DNA of 64,000 nt from Rhipicephalus microplus (Eukaryota; Arthropoda; Arachnida; Ixodida; Ixodidae), in contig NC_134701.1 of assembly GCF_043290135.1 (NCBI RefSeq), positions 63,805,502 to 63,869,501 on the forward strand. The letters run 5' to 3'. A program made the translations under genes and the position numbers. Positions 10,166-21,645 of this stretch are shown one piece after another (the stretch's first letter is position 1; every line of letters begins with the position of its first letter). The notes below the pieces were generated by a model that saw nothing but the letters and a program-made list of their open reading frames with translations, did not search any database and was not told the DNA's origin.

Positions 10166-10905
10166 AGGGGCGAAGCTTCTTAAAGCGGTTCCCGCTCGTC
10201 CCTCATTGTAGTACGTAACATGTCTTACGCTTTGACCTGCAAGGTGGTGCTGCTGGGATATTTCTCCTGTGCGTTGTTGAACAATAACAAATTCGCAGTG
10301 TGCCCGTTAACTGAAAGCCGCATTCTCCAGTCTCTCATTCCGCATTAGCAGCCATTGCCATGTGCATTGAGCACTATCTGGCAAGAAAGGGCTGCTACGT
10401 TATACTTGCTGGGCGTAACCTCCTTGGTTTCAGAAAGGTTTAGCGAGCGTTGGGCCGCAGTGTCATGAATACAGTGAATTAGTATATACCATGAACTCGA
10501 GGTGTTAAAGATGAGAAGTAGACACGAAGCGCAAGCCGTAAGCGAGTGTGCGTGTGCCACCTCTCGTTTAGTCCTTTGAATGTCCGCTGGATGGCGGTGC
10601 CTCTATATGCGGAATATATGATGAAAAGATGGGAGATGGGGGTACTTGGATTGTTGACTAGATGGACGAACGGACACAGACAAATGCATGAACGGACGCA
10701 TGCATGGCAGCACGGATGGAAGGACGCATAGATGGATGCAGGGGCGGATGCATGGACGAACGCAGGGACGAACGCAGGGATGGACGTGCGGACGCACGAA
10801 CAGATGCACGCACGGACGGGCGGATGGGTGCACGGACGGTCACACAGACAGACGCATGGACGGACGGAAGCAAGAATGAATTGGCGGATGGATGCTTCGC
10901 CTTAC
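10166..10905. mobile_element. Non-autonomous element with short inverted ends and internal GGAC/GGAT minisatellite
   Basis: The left end AGGGGCGAAGC (10166) and right end GCTTCGCCTT (10893) are imperfect inverted copies. The right third (10660-10875) is a degenerate minisatellite of GGAC, GGAT and GCAT tetramers. There is no coding frame. A similar minisatellite on the other strand at 39280-39385, near the diverged phrase gaggctaagctcctta (39122), looks like a second, more decayed member. Confidence 0.5.
10660..10875. repeat. Degenerate GGAC/GGAT tetranucleotide minisatellite
   Basis: Arrays of ggacg, ggatg and gcatg produce spurious Met/Asp/Gly/Arg-rich and His/Pro/Ser-rich frames on both strands. 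Those frames are not genes. Confidence 0.85.
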
Positions 10906-11946
10906 TTTCCATGATTCACTTCGTGGATATGCTGCCATTTTTTTCTTTCACAGACCACAAACAAATATGAGCAAATTAAAACTTCATTACAATGACGTAT
11001 TTTTGAAATCTAATCATTAACCCGAATGAAGCCATAATTCTCTATCATTTTCATTTTATATTAGGGAATAAAAGGTCGGGTTTACACGGGAAGTTTGCAG
11101 CGTGGCGTTACTCCGATTTAAATAGAAAATGCGCACGCGTGCAGCATGTATACATCGAATGCCAGATTTTTCTCTGGTACGTGAAAATCCAAAAGACGCG
11201 TGATTTCTAGAAGTAATGTTTGTGGAGTAGCGAGAACACAGAAAGGTGACTTCGAGCCTCACTCATGTTTGTAAAAACAGTATTTTCATTGCAGTTCATT
11301 ATCAGCCAACGCAACAAAAATAGCAACACACTGGTTACTGCACACTGGTGTCAAGTACACACACAAGCCCAAGCGTCGTATTTTAACTGTAGCCCAATGG
11401 TGCACGCACAGTAAGGTCAAAAACGTTGTCACCGAGCCAGCTGTACCACGATGTACCACTTGTTTTTTCTCATCGCGTCCACAAACTGCCGCGACTCTGA
11501 GAGCTACACACGCAGCTGACTGTCAAGGAAAACCATGGTCTTGTAGAAAACCATCTTGTTCAGTGACCAACGAACAGAAGTGCACGTCTGAGCATCTGAA
11601 GCGTTGTCGTTGATGCGATGGCAGCTCAGTAAACTCGGGGCTGATCATTCGACTTGTGGCCATAACCTGTACTTAATTTTAACGTTTAAACGTCCAAGGA
11701 AGACGCAACCGCGTAAAAAAGACGAGTGCAGTCGGTCTTGTTGGTTTTGCTGCTGACTTCAGACAGCTCGTTCACACGGTTACTGGAAGAAATAAAAAAA
11801 ATGCAAGAGAGGTTCACTTGGAGTGTGTTAAGGTGGTGTTAATGAGGTGAAAAGTATTGTTGTTGGTGTGAAACACTTTCAAGAAATGACGCTGGTTTAT
11901 ATTTTTTTTCACAATGGCACAGGATATTTAATTTTTTATTTAATTT
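10906..11946. other. Unassigned intronic sequence
   Basis: No recognised coding, RNA or transposon feature. Short open frames only. Confidence 0.4.
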
Positions 11947-11958
11947 TTATTCATTCAT

Positions 11959-11981
11959 TTAAAAGTTATTTATTTATATAT

Positions 11982-12048
<67 letters not shown>

Positions 12049-12049
12049 T
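11959..12049. repeat. (TTTA)n tail of the CR1-type LINE
   Basis: About 22 TTTA units (AATA on the element strand) directly after the LINE 3' end. Confidence 0.95.
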
Positions 12050-12250
12050 TGTACCCTCAGGGCCCGAGGGCAATACAGAGGGGAGTGGAGATATACATAA
12101 CGGCAGCAATATAAAACAGCAAGGAAAAAACTCACAGCAGATAAGTAAGTGAAATAAAGTAGGCATAAATGACACCAATTCGATAAAGAAAAAGGTATAC
12201 TAACAATATTATACTTATATATACACACATATATGTATAACATATATACA

Positions 12251-12284
<34 letters not shown>

Positions 12285-12289
12285 AACAT

Positions 12290-13345
12290 TTAGAGAACAA
12301 TAACAGTTTTACGAAACATAATATTATCAGTTATGTAAGCGACATCATGGGGAATATCATTCCAACTGACATAAGTTCTGGGTATGAATGAGTCATGAAA
12401 ACATTTGGTGCGACATGATTGAACTCCTACTTTATTGCGGGGATCAATGCAAGCTGATATGTATGATGGCTTTGTCAATGATTTCTGTTTCAAATAGCTG
12501 TTGTAATAAATTTTGGGAAAAAGACATAATGATGCTACTGAACTGCGATGAGAAAGAGGAGGGAGGGGCAAACTTAATTTCATGGTGGTTACGCTGCTTG
12601 TTCGGTGATAGTTGGAAAGTATGAAACGGCAGGCATGGTTCCGCACAGCTTCCAAATTGGGAATGAGTGATTCAATGCCAGGGCTCCAGATAGATGCAGA
12701 ATACTCCAGTTTTGAGCGAACCAGTGTTTTATAAAGTAATAGTTTTATTGAACTGGATGAATGAGAGAAGTTCCTGCAAATATACCCAAGCATGCGGTCG
12801 GCGTTATTTATGATATAATGAATATGAGTTTTCCAAGACAACTTAGAAGAAATGTCAAAACCTAGGTACCTATAAGAGAGCACACTTTCAGGAAAGACAT
12901 TGTTAATGTGGTAAGTGGAAGCTGGGCTAGAATTTCCAGAAATGTGCATGTGCTTACACTTATTAATGTTTAGTTTCATGTTCCAAGTGTTGCACCAGTC
13001 CATGACCCTGTTAATGTCAGATTGAAGGCAAGAGACATCATTATTGTCGTTAATTTCACGATAAATAACACAATAATATGCAAAAAGATTAATTGAAGAA
13101 GAAATATTAGTCGGTAAGTCTTTTATATAGATCAGAAACAGGAGGGGCCCGAGAACGGACCCCTGAGGTACACCAGAACGGACAGGTAAAGGATGTGAGA
13201 CAAATTTGTTTGCTGTTACGAATTGTGAGCGGTTTGAAAGAGAACAGATCAACCATGCAAGTATATTAGGGTCAATGATAAGATTACGCAGTTTAAGAAA
13301 TAGAAGTTCCTGCGAGACTTTGTCAGAGGCTTTCGAAAAATCCAA
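12290..13345 (-). pseudogene. CR1-type reverse transcriptase, palm to C-terminal region
   Basis: Longest intact piece of the LINE (351 residues; the initiator is arbitrary because upstream RT lies in another frame). Motifs in order: M-D-F-S-K-A-S-D-K-V (RT motif A, first catalytic Asp), S-G-V-P-Q-G-S-V-L-G-P-L-L-F (motif B), then the motif C site, thumb (W-C-N-T-W-N-M-K-L-N) and Y-R-Y-L-G. Motif C should read F-A-D-D but here reads L-F-A-Y-Y-C (codons TAT TAT at about 13067-13072), so both catalytic Asp are gone and the enzyme is dead. It would copy LINE RNA at a nicked target. Clade from motif resemblance, about 0.8 sure. Confidence 0.85.
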
Positions 13346-13433
13346 ATATAAACAGTCTGCATGAGATTCGTGATCAAGGATGCAATGAAGTTCATGCGTG
13401 AAACTTATGAGTTGTGTTTCGCATGAAAATGAC

Positions 13434-13685
13434 TTACGGAATCTGCTCTGGGCTATAGTGAAAAAAATAATTCGATTCTAAGAAAGAGACGAGATGAGAG
13501 TATATGACGTGCTCCATGATTTTACAAGGTATACTAGTGAGAGAAATGGGACAAAAGTTGTCAGGGCAATGTTTATTTGCAGACTTGTGCAGAGGAATCA
13601 CCCTCCCAACTTTCCTATCATTGGGAATACAACCTGTTTCAAGAGATTTTGCAAACAGTTCATTAAGAATTATGGAACAATACAA
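13434..13685 (-). pseudogene. CR1-type RT N-terminal fragment
   Basis: 83 residues with G-C-I-P-N-D-R-K-V-G-R-V-I-P-L-H-K-S and F-C-P-I-S-L-T-S-I, the R-P-I-S-L region of LINE RT fingers. A stop separates it from the main RT frame at 12290-13345. Confidence 0.75.
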
Positions 13686-13752
13686 CTGTGTATAATCAAG
13701 AATTTGGAATTAATGTTGTCAATGCCACAAGAAGAAGAAATTTTAAGATTTT

Positions 13753-14858
13753 CTATAATCTTCTGAATGCCGGATCCGTCAAATATAACTGAGTCCATAG
13801 GAGGAACTTCAAAACAGGGTAGTTAAAATTATCGCAAGAAACATTGTTAGAAAAAGCCGCCACAAAAACAATGTTGAGTACAGAAGCACATTCATGTGAC
13901 AGGACTGCAACACCATCAGTAGATGTAAGTAACAATGTGGTGGTGTATTTCTTTTTCATTACATTCCAAAATTGTTTAGTACTGTTAATCAGTATAGCAG
14001 GCAAAGTGTAGTTGTTGAACGTGTCCTTGGCGCTCTTTGATGCGGCTTTGTACTCAGCAGCCACGAAAAAATAGGATTTTCATCGCATTTCGGTATTCAT
14101 CACCTTTGCAGAGTGGAACAAACGTTTCTTTTTATTGGACAGTCTCTTCAAATACTTATTAAACCAAGGTGATTCCTTCTCACACCTCAAGGATTTGAGC
14201 GGCACAAAAGCGTCAACAAGACGCTCAACAATGCCCTTAAACAATTCCCGATTAGTGTCCACAGAAGGCACTGTAAACTTCTGCAAGTAATCATCGAGAA
14301 AAAAGCTAGCTGACGATTCATCGTGTTATAGTCAGCACGTTTATAGTCTGTAATATAATTTGTCTGATTGATGTGGTTACAGACAGGAGTTTCGAGAACG
14401 AATGGAGTAACAAATGATCACTGAGACCAGGTAAATATACGAATGAAAAGATAAGATGTGGTACGTTAGTTAGAACGAGATCTAAAATGCTGGATGTGGC
14501 TGAGGTAGTTCGAGTATGTTCAAAGACAAGTTGCGACAGGTTGAAGTCCAGACAAGTCATCAAAAACTTGTTACACTCAGTCGAGAAAGGGCTAAGATAA
14601 GGCGATGCATTATTTCACACAATCGAGGGGTAGTCTAAATCCCCAGCCAAAAGGATAGGAGTGTTTGGGAAAACGTACAGTGATCATGTTAAGCGCGTCA
14701 TGAAATTCATCAACGAAAGTGGGACACGACGACGATGGACGGCAACATATGCCCAAGATCAACTTGTTAAAACATATGAAAAGGTCAACCCAGACTAGTT
14801 CCAGGTTACTTGGGGAATTAATGGGCAACGCAACAAAATTATCTGCAACAGCTTCCAA
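13753..14858 (-). pseudogene. CR1-type endonuclease C-terminus and linker fragments
   Basis: Four minus-strand frames in succession (14858-14610, 14563-14318, 14286-14080, 14064-13753). Recognisable pieces are L-I-L-G-I-C-C-R-P-S-S-S (endonuclease), S-S-I-L-D-L-V-L-T-N and G-L-S-D-H (the conserved S-D-H end of APE endonucleases), and S-P-W-F-N-K-Y-L-K-R-L linker text. Interrupted by stops and frameshifts; not functional. Confidence 0.7.
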
Positions 14859-15274
14859 AACAACACCGCCACATCTTTAGCCTCTGTCTAAGTAGAATAC
14901 GTTGAACTTCTTTTTGCAATCAAACAATTCCATACTTGTTACCTTAGAAGAAAGCCATGTTTCAGTCAACAAAACATCAGCATCACAGGAATCGATTATA
15001 GAGTCAAGTTCATCGCGCTTTGGTAATAAATTTGTAGTATTTGTAAAAAGAAAAGAGACAGAATTTGCGGTAGTAGGCGCTGAACCAATGCCCCTCGCGC
15101 AACCCTACAGCGCAGGGTAGTGACATCACGGGTTAACTGCTGACTGTAGACCAGCGGACGAGCAGAGCGATCAGTATGCTCAGTACGTGGCAAGTCAAAG
15201 ATACTAGAATCATCGATATCGTGACGCGATGTCTGTCCCCGAAAATTATTTTTCATAAAATCAAAATTCATGAG

Positions 15275-18030
15275 ATTTTATGGGAGATTCCGTCAGGCTG
15301 CAACCGCTTTCTCCGCATAGTGTAGCCGCAAACGAAGCGGAGGCACCACCATACCGGCGCACGAAATGGATAGCATATTGTAGCTTTCGCAACCTTATTT
15401 ATCCAAGTAAGCGCGTACTTAATGAGCATCACAGTCGATGTAAAGCTTCTGTGCACGTCAACCAGAATAAAAGCGAGAAAATGTTATTGCACTCAGCAGT
15501 GAAAACTGATGAGCTGCCTCAGGTACCATTAATTTTTGTATATCTTCTTTTTATTTTGTAAATTCTGAAGGGAACTTGGCGTCATGGCATTACCGGCATG
15601 TCATGCGTGGATGCCAGTAGTTTCCATATTGTGAAGACGCGAAGCTTAGTTAGAAAAGAAAACCATGTCTTTGCTCAAACAGCAACCCGTGAAGCAGAAC
15701 GGCATCTTTTTTTCACTAGTTTTTTTTACAATCCAAATAATATGGCGTGACGTGACGTAGTGGTACAGTATCCACCTGGTCATACGTAGGGGGTAAGTTC
15801 GAACTCCACTGAGTTAGGTTTTTTTTTGGATGGAGTTTTATGGGGGACGGCGGCAGGCTACAACCGCTTTCTCCGCATTGTGTAGCCGCAAGCGAAGCGG
15901 TGGCACCACCATACCGGCGCACGAAATGGATAGCATATTGTAGCTTTCACAACCTTATTTAACCAAGTAAGCGCGTACTTAACGTGAACCAGAATAAAAG
16001 CGAAAAAAGGTTATTGCACTCAGCAGTAAAAGCTGATGAGCTGCCTCAGGTACTCGTAATTTTTGTATATACTTTTTTTATTTCGTAAATTCTGAAGGGA
16101 ACTCGGCGTCATGGCATTAGCGGCATGTCATGCTTGGATGCCAGTAGTTTCCATATTATGAGGACGCGAGGCTTAGTTAGGAAAGAAAACCATGTCTGTG
16201 CTCAAACAGCAACCCGTGAAGCAGTACGGCATGTTTTTTCACTAGCTTTTTTAACAACGCAATGAATATGGCGCGACGTGGCATAGTGGTACAGTATCCA
16301 CCTGGTCATACGTAGGTGGTAAGTTCGAACTCCACTGAGTTAGGTTTTTTTAGATGGAATTTTATAGGGGACTGTGGCAGGCTGCAACTGCTTTCTCCGC
16401 ATAGTGTAGCCGCAAGCCAAGCGGTGGCACCACCATACCGGCGCACGAAATGGATAGCATATCGTAGCTTTCGCAACCCTATTCAACCCAGTAAGCGCGT
16501 ACTTAACGAGCATCACAGTCGATGTAAAGCTTCTGTGCACGTCAACCAGAATAAAAATGAGAAAATGTTATTGCACTCAGCAGTGAAAGCTGATGAGCTG
16601 CCTCAGGTACACGTAATTTTTGTATATAATTTTTTTATTTCGTAAATTCTGAAGGGAACTCGGCGTCATGGCATTAGCGGCATGTCATGCTTGGATGCCA
16701 GTAGTTTCCATATTATGAAGACGCGAGGCTTAGTTAGGAAAGAAAACCATGTCTGTGCTCAAACAGCAACCCGTGAAGCAGAACGGCATGTTTTTTTTCA
16801 CTAGCTTTTTTTACAATGCAATGAATATGGTGCTACGTGGCGTAGTGGTACAGTATCCACCTGGTAATACGTAGGTGGTAAGTTGGAACCCCACTGTGTT
16901 AGGTTTTTTTGGATGGAATTTTATAGGGTACTGTGGCAGGCTGCAACTGCTTTCTACGCACAGTGTAACCTCAAGTCAAAAGGTGGCACCACCATACCAG
17001 CGCACGAAATGGATAGCATATCGTAGCTTTCGCAACCATATTCAACCAATTAAGCGCGTACTTACGAGCATCACAGTCGATGTAAAGCTTCTGTGCACGT
17101 CAACCAGAATAAAAACGAGAAAATGTTATTGCTCTCAGCAGTGAAACCTGATGAGCTGCCTCGGGTGCACGTAATTTTTGTATATAATTTTTTATTTCGT
17201 GAATTCTGAAGGGAACTCGGCGTCATGGCATTAGCGGCATGTCGTGCTTGGATGCCCGTAGTTTCCATATTATGAAGACGCGAGGCTTAGTTAGGAAAGA
17301 AAACCATGCCTGTGCTCAAACAGCAACCCGTGAAGCAGAACGGCATGTTTTTTTTTTCACTAGCTTTTTTTACAACGCGATGAATATGGTGCTACGTGGC
17401 GTAGTGGTACAGAATCCACCTGGTCATACGTAGGTGTTAAGTTCGAACTCCACTGAGTTAGGTTTTTTTGGATGGAATTTTATAGGGGACTGTGACAGGC
17501 TGCAACTGCTTTCTCCGCATAGTGTAGCCGCAAGCCAAGCGGTGGCACCACCATACCGGCGCACGAAATGGATAGCATATCGTAGCTTTCGCAACCCTAT
17601 TCAACCAAGCAAACGCGTACTTAACGAGCATCACAGTCGATGTAAAGCTTCTGTGCACGTCAACCAGAATAAAAACGAGAAAAGGTTAATGCACTCAGCA
17701 GTGAAAGCTGATGAGCTGGCTCAGGTACTCGTAATTTTTGTATATGTTGTTTTTTATTTTGTAAATTCTGAGGGGAACTTGGCGTCATGGCATTACCGGC
17801 ATGTCATGCGTGGATGCCAGTAGTTTTCATGTTGTGAAGACGCGAGGCTTAGTTAGAAAAGAAAACCATGTCTTTGCTCAAACAGCAACCCGTGAAGCAG
17901 AACGGCATGTTTTTGCACTAGTTTTTTTTTTTTTTTACAATGCAAATAGTATGGCATGACGTGGCGTAGTGGTACAGTATCCACCTGGTCATACGTAAGT
18001 GGTAAGCTCGAACGCCCCTGGGTTAGGTTT
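15275..18030 (+). repeat. Tandem array of about five ~526-565 bp units
   Basis: Nearly five head-to-tail units. The phrase gttcgaactccac marks each unit end at about 15797, 16323, 16882, 17441 and 18006, giving periods of 526, 559, 559 and 565 bp; the second unit carries a deletion. Each unit has a conserved ~300-bp start (gcaggctgcaac... accggcgcacgaaatggatag) and a tRNA-like module at its end followed by a T run. Open frames repeated in each unit (for example 16316-16645, 17434-17823) simply repeat the unit and carry no known domain. Confidence 0.9.
15748..15827 (+). promoter_or_regulatory. tRNA-like pol III promoter module in array unit 1
   Basis: Gacgtagtggt (15754-15764) fits a pol III A box and gttcgaactcc (15797-15807) a B box at tRNA-like spacing. 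A run of nine T (15819-15827), a possible pol III terminator, follows at once. Related modules end units 2-5: A boxes at about 16279, 16838, 17397 and 17961, B boxes at 16323, 16882 (degenerate), 17441 and 18006. Confidence 0.5.
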
Positions 18031-18034
18031 TTTT

Positions 18035-18245
18035 TATTGCGATAGCAATTTTATGAACACTCTCAACTGGCTTTTGCTGCCGGCATCGACGTTGGCGTCA
18101 CCGTCACTTACCATATACGCATTTTTATAAAAGGGAAAACGCAAGGAAAAACAAAAGCTCAGACAAAAGACTCCGATGTGCAGAATCGAATGTCGAACCT
18201 TCGCGGCGTGAATGCGAGGCATTAACCACCAAAGACATTACTTTC
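18035..18245 (-). mobile_element. tRNA-derived SINE
   Basis: On the minus strand a tRNA-like head has an A-box-like TGGTTAATGCC and the B box GGTTCGACATTCG (+ strand 18187-18199). A ~150-bp body follows, ending in ATAAAATTGCTATCGCAAT and an A-rich stretch. Different family from Ruka. Confidence 0.5.
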
Positions 18246-19179
18246 AACAATCAAACGACAAGCTAATTATATCTACCACTACGGCTATTGGCGGGCATCT
18301 CGTTGCAGACCTACCGTGTTTATAACATTATCAGCAAAAAGGCGCAATGAGTGCGCGGTGGCTCTCATCTTTTACGCATACCTTGCCCCGCGTAGAGGAG
18401 GGGAGTGGACGATCTTTCGCGGGCCCTTATCTCCCAGTGGGGAGGATCATACGTCTTGGTTGGCGTTGGGCTTGCACTGGAACGATTCTGTTGTATTTAC
18501 GGGGCGCACAAACGTCACTGCAATTGTTGTACAGCCTCCGTTTACGAAAAGGGTTCTTTTCAGACACAGCAAAGTAACAACTGAGACGCTTATTCGCATT
18601 TATCTGTACCAGCGACTACGTTTAGTGCGTCATTTGTGCGTGAGAAACACCGGGCTTGTTTCGATCTGCTTGCCATTCTGCGCGTGTCCTTCCAGTGTGT
18701 TGCTATCGTGTTTATTGCTTCGTCTTCGCGCCAAAGCTCTGACTTTTTTTTGCAACGTACTTTCTTTACCATATACGTGTCGACCCTACCTTACTAAGCT
18801 GTAAATAAATTTTGGCAATTCGTTAGAAGTTGCCCCAGTTTCTTCCTTCAAATTTGTTGCTGTTTTCGCTTGGGGAACAAACCTTCATTATCACAAAACC
18901 AGAAGTGAAAGATCATTAGGTTAGTCAAAAATGGTGTAGCCACTTCATATATTGAGTCTGCTTTGCGCAAGTCGTGCCCGTATCAAACGATGAACGCTTT
19001 TGATGGCCAGCTTAACAGCTTAATCGGGTTAGGTTATCGAACTTTGCAGAAGAAAAGCTTGGTCTTCTCTGTGAAAGATTAATGAAGAAAATCAAACAGT
19101 GCGATAATAACATGGTGGACATCGATAAGAGTTTGTCTTTCACGTGCATTTCATATTTTCATGCTTTCTCTCATTGCAT
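18246..19179. other. Unassigned intronic sequence
   Basis: A 162-codon open frame at 18316-18804 is Leu/Cys/Arg-rich with no recognised motif and an overlapping rival frame. I do not support it as a gene; it may be an uncatalogued repeat. Confidence 0.35.
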
Positions 19180-19645
19180 GAAAAATGTGACAACCAGATT
19201 TGCTATGAACGTGGTTTTTTCGTCCAGGAATAAGTTGGGCCGAATCAGCGCAGTGGTGGATAGGAAAACTGAAGGCGAAAAAAATTGTGGTGTCACTGTG
19301 AGGTCAATCACCAGGAAACATTTGTTGAATGTGGAGTGGGTGTGGTGTATTTCATCACCTTGTCATGTGGTGATTGCTGGATGGGGCAAACCGGACGGTG
19401 CTTGAATAACCGACTTATGAATCACAGAGCATCGCAAGGCCCACTTTTTGTCAAATATGTGCCTACATTGCAGGGATTGCAAGTGTTACCTATTACTTCG
19501 CGAATCAAGAGTGTTGTCCAGGCACAGAGATACGACAGCGAGAAAAGTTTCTGAGGCGTTTTATATACACAAGTATGGCGGCACGTGTATTGCGAGGCCT
19601 TCGGTCACTTTACATCATATAGAGAAAAATTATCTCACTGCCAAC
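19180..19645 (+). pseudogene. Penelope-like element fragment (linker and GIY-YIG-like region)
   Basis: In shifting frames: N-K-L-G-R-I-S-A-V-V-D-R-K (linker), G-V-V-Y-F-I-T-L-S-C-G-D-C-W-M-G-Q-T-G-R-C-L-N-N-R-L (GIY-YIG-like core), then R-K-V-S-E-A-F-Y-I-H-K-Y-G-G-T-C-I and P-S-V-T-L, typical of the C-terminal part. This PLE is of a different subfamily from those at 121-2990. At least two frameshifts make it inactive. Confidence 0.65.
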
Positions 19646-20269
19646 ATCAAATTTTTTCGCCATATTTCTTGCTATTTATAAATGTGTATCCTTCGATAAA
19701 CTTTCAGTTGCTAGTCTGCGCTTGTGTGTGCGTCTTCTCCGTTTCTTGTCGCTCTTTCGCGCAGCTTTGTAGTTAAAGTCCTTTCTAGTGGTATAGTGTC
19801 ATCATGTTTTCTCGCAAAGTCGATTGGCAGCTTAAATTCAACACAGCGCACTTGTTACCATCAAGTCTTATAACTCTTTCAATCTTAATGCACCCGTTTG
19901 CTAGTCTTGTTGTGGTCTCCACTTCCAGTTCCTGAAGTTGCTTTTTCCCTATCGTAAACGCTAGGATGTGCAGCCTAGCCCGTCAAAAACCTAAGGCTTC
20001 AGCGATGTCAAATCCTCTGTCAGTCATACCACGTCTCACTGAGTCATATAATCAAGAATACCAAAATACTATGTAATAGATTAGTCATTCTTGTTCCCCA
20101 AGCCCATCTCTCCGACGCAAAAGAGAGCACTGCTCGAGGGCAGAGGCCTGTGAGATATTTGGCTGCATGGTTGTCTTTATATTCAGACCAGTTCTCGCAT
20201 CTAGACACCATGAATGGTGATCTTTCGATTTTATCTCAAATCAGTCAATACCTACTGCTAACTTCTCTC

Positions 20270-20849
20270 CGAAAGAAAAGAAGCAGACAAAAGGAGAAAT
20301 AAGAAAGGTTATTGGAGTTGAAGAAAGCCTGAGGCATTGTTTGTTTGATCTGATTAGGTGAACACCACACAATAAATGGCTTCAGTATCGGAAAATCAGC
20401 ATGCAGCTACTTGTCGAAGGTTCTGCTTACAGTTGAGCAGGACACATGAAAATTTAATGCAAAGTCTTTCAGAGGAGAGTTCCACTTCCCCCGAAAGGTT
20501 AAGAATTCTTCGAAATTCTCCAGGCCACTCCCTAAAGCAGGATTCACATAAGGCTCGACCAGCTGATACACTCCATTCAGGACCAAAAACCTAAGCAGTA
20601 GTGTATAGGAGCTGAATTTTCTGTAGTCAGCTGGGAGTGCGTCTCCTCTAAATTCAAGCTTCTTGCTTTTCTCAGCCTGCAGCTCTGCAGCAGGCTCTTG
20701 GCTGACTTCAAGAAGTATTTGAACGAAGTGCACAGTCGGCGGTCACGCCTTTCATGAGATCCAAGCATAAATTGGTTAGCACAACTGCTTTTGCAAAAAA
20801 ATAAAAAAGAACATAGGATTTCAAATGTCCTAAGAGTCATGCATGTCAC
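20270..20849 (-). pseudogene. DDE transposase fragment with HTH (Harbinger/ISL2EU-like)
   Basis: The minus-strand frame 20733-20407 ends L-K-D-F-A-L-N-F-H-V-S-C-S-T-V-S-R-T-F-D-K, the helix-turn-helix that precedes the catalytic part in the DDE_Tnp_4 group (L-A-x-x-F-x-V-S-x-S-T-V-S-R). After one TAG (where W is expected) the same frame continues L-K-P-F-I-V-W and Q-T-M-P, also family-typical. It then decays, and the DDE catalytic residues are not seen. An upstream frame (20849-20577) overlaps in another phase. Either a dead transposon or a broken exon of a domesticated copy; I favour the former. Confidence 0.55.
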
Positions 20850-21645
20850 TGGTAAAAAATAATAGCTTTTTCCATCGAGTTAGAGCAACGAAAACAGCAA
20901 TTCTCTCAACTCACCTGTTTATGAAGGAAATTCGAAAAACAGCCGAGCGTCATGCAAATGGGCATGGCAGCGAAACTAAGTAAACCACTGCAAAGTACGA
21001 GCGCGTCAGTGGCAGAAACGAGGCAGCCAAGTTAGCCTAGTATAGCAAAGTGCCCCAAGATGGCGGCAGGGCAAACCTAAAGTGGCAGTGGTCTCGTCAC
21101 GTAACGTGCGCCCAAACTACGTCCACATATTTTGACATGGCATCAAGTGATACCAACCGATCCCACGGCCTTTGCTCGAGGGTCGCCGAAACTTCGTGTA
21201 AGTAAACAATGCACAGTGGAACTGTGAATTATTTGTTCATAAAGAACACCTTCAAGCATCGGTAATAGAGGCTGTTAAGTCATTTATCAAAAAAGTGGCT
21301 AATCCAGAATAATTTTCTAAACGCCTTCATGGGAAAACTCCACACCATAACGAGTAGCTGGATTGTCGTGTGGGCTGCGCACCTCTACGATGCAGCAGCG
21401 ACCGCACACATGATGACACAAAAAAATTACTGTTAATTCATACATAAACATTTACATCAGTGACAGCTCATTCACCGGGATTTCCCATTAAAGCTCGGGT
21501 CGCGTGCCACGAGCCTTCTTCCCCAATCTCGTACGTGAACGTGGCGCATACGCGTGACTTCTGGTGTCTAACTCTCGGATGCCGCGTTCCAGTGCCTGGT
21601 ACGTGCCACGTCTCCACTTACTTATGTCAAACACAATATCTAATA

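Larger units (their letters stand above)
11947..15271 (-). mobile_element. CR1-type LINE, 5'-truncated and decayed
   Basis: Read from about 15271 down to the tetranucleotide tail at 12049-11959. Minus-strand pieces in different frames cover an APE-like endonuclease region (14858-14318), the endonuclease-RT linker (14286-13753), RT fingers (13685-13434) and RT palm to C-terminus (13345-12290). The 3' end reads CCCTGAGGGTACAATAAATAAATA, the short hairpin plus AATA repeat typical of CR1-like elements. Many frameshifts and stops. The 5' edge coincides with the start of the tandem array at 15275. Confidence 0.85.

Noticed and set aside
10603..10912. His/Pro/Ser-rich and Met/Asp/Gly-rich frames over 80 codons
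   Set aside because: All six frames are open through a tetranucleotide minisatellite, so openness has no coding meaning.
15275..18030. CRISPR-like or coding tandem repeat
   Set aside because: Units are ~550 bp without short spacers, the host is a eukaryote, and the repeated frames differ by indels between units.
18316..18804. 162-codon frame as a host membrane protein
   Set aside because: Hydrophobic stretches exist, but there is no start context, no splice partner and an overlapping frame is also open; probably repeat DNA.
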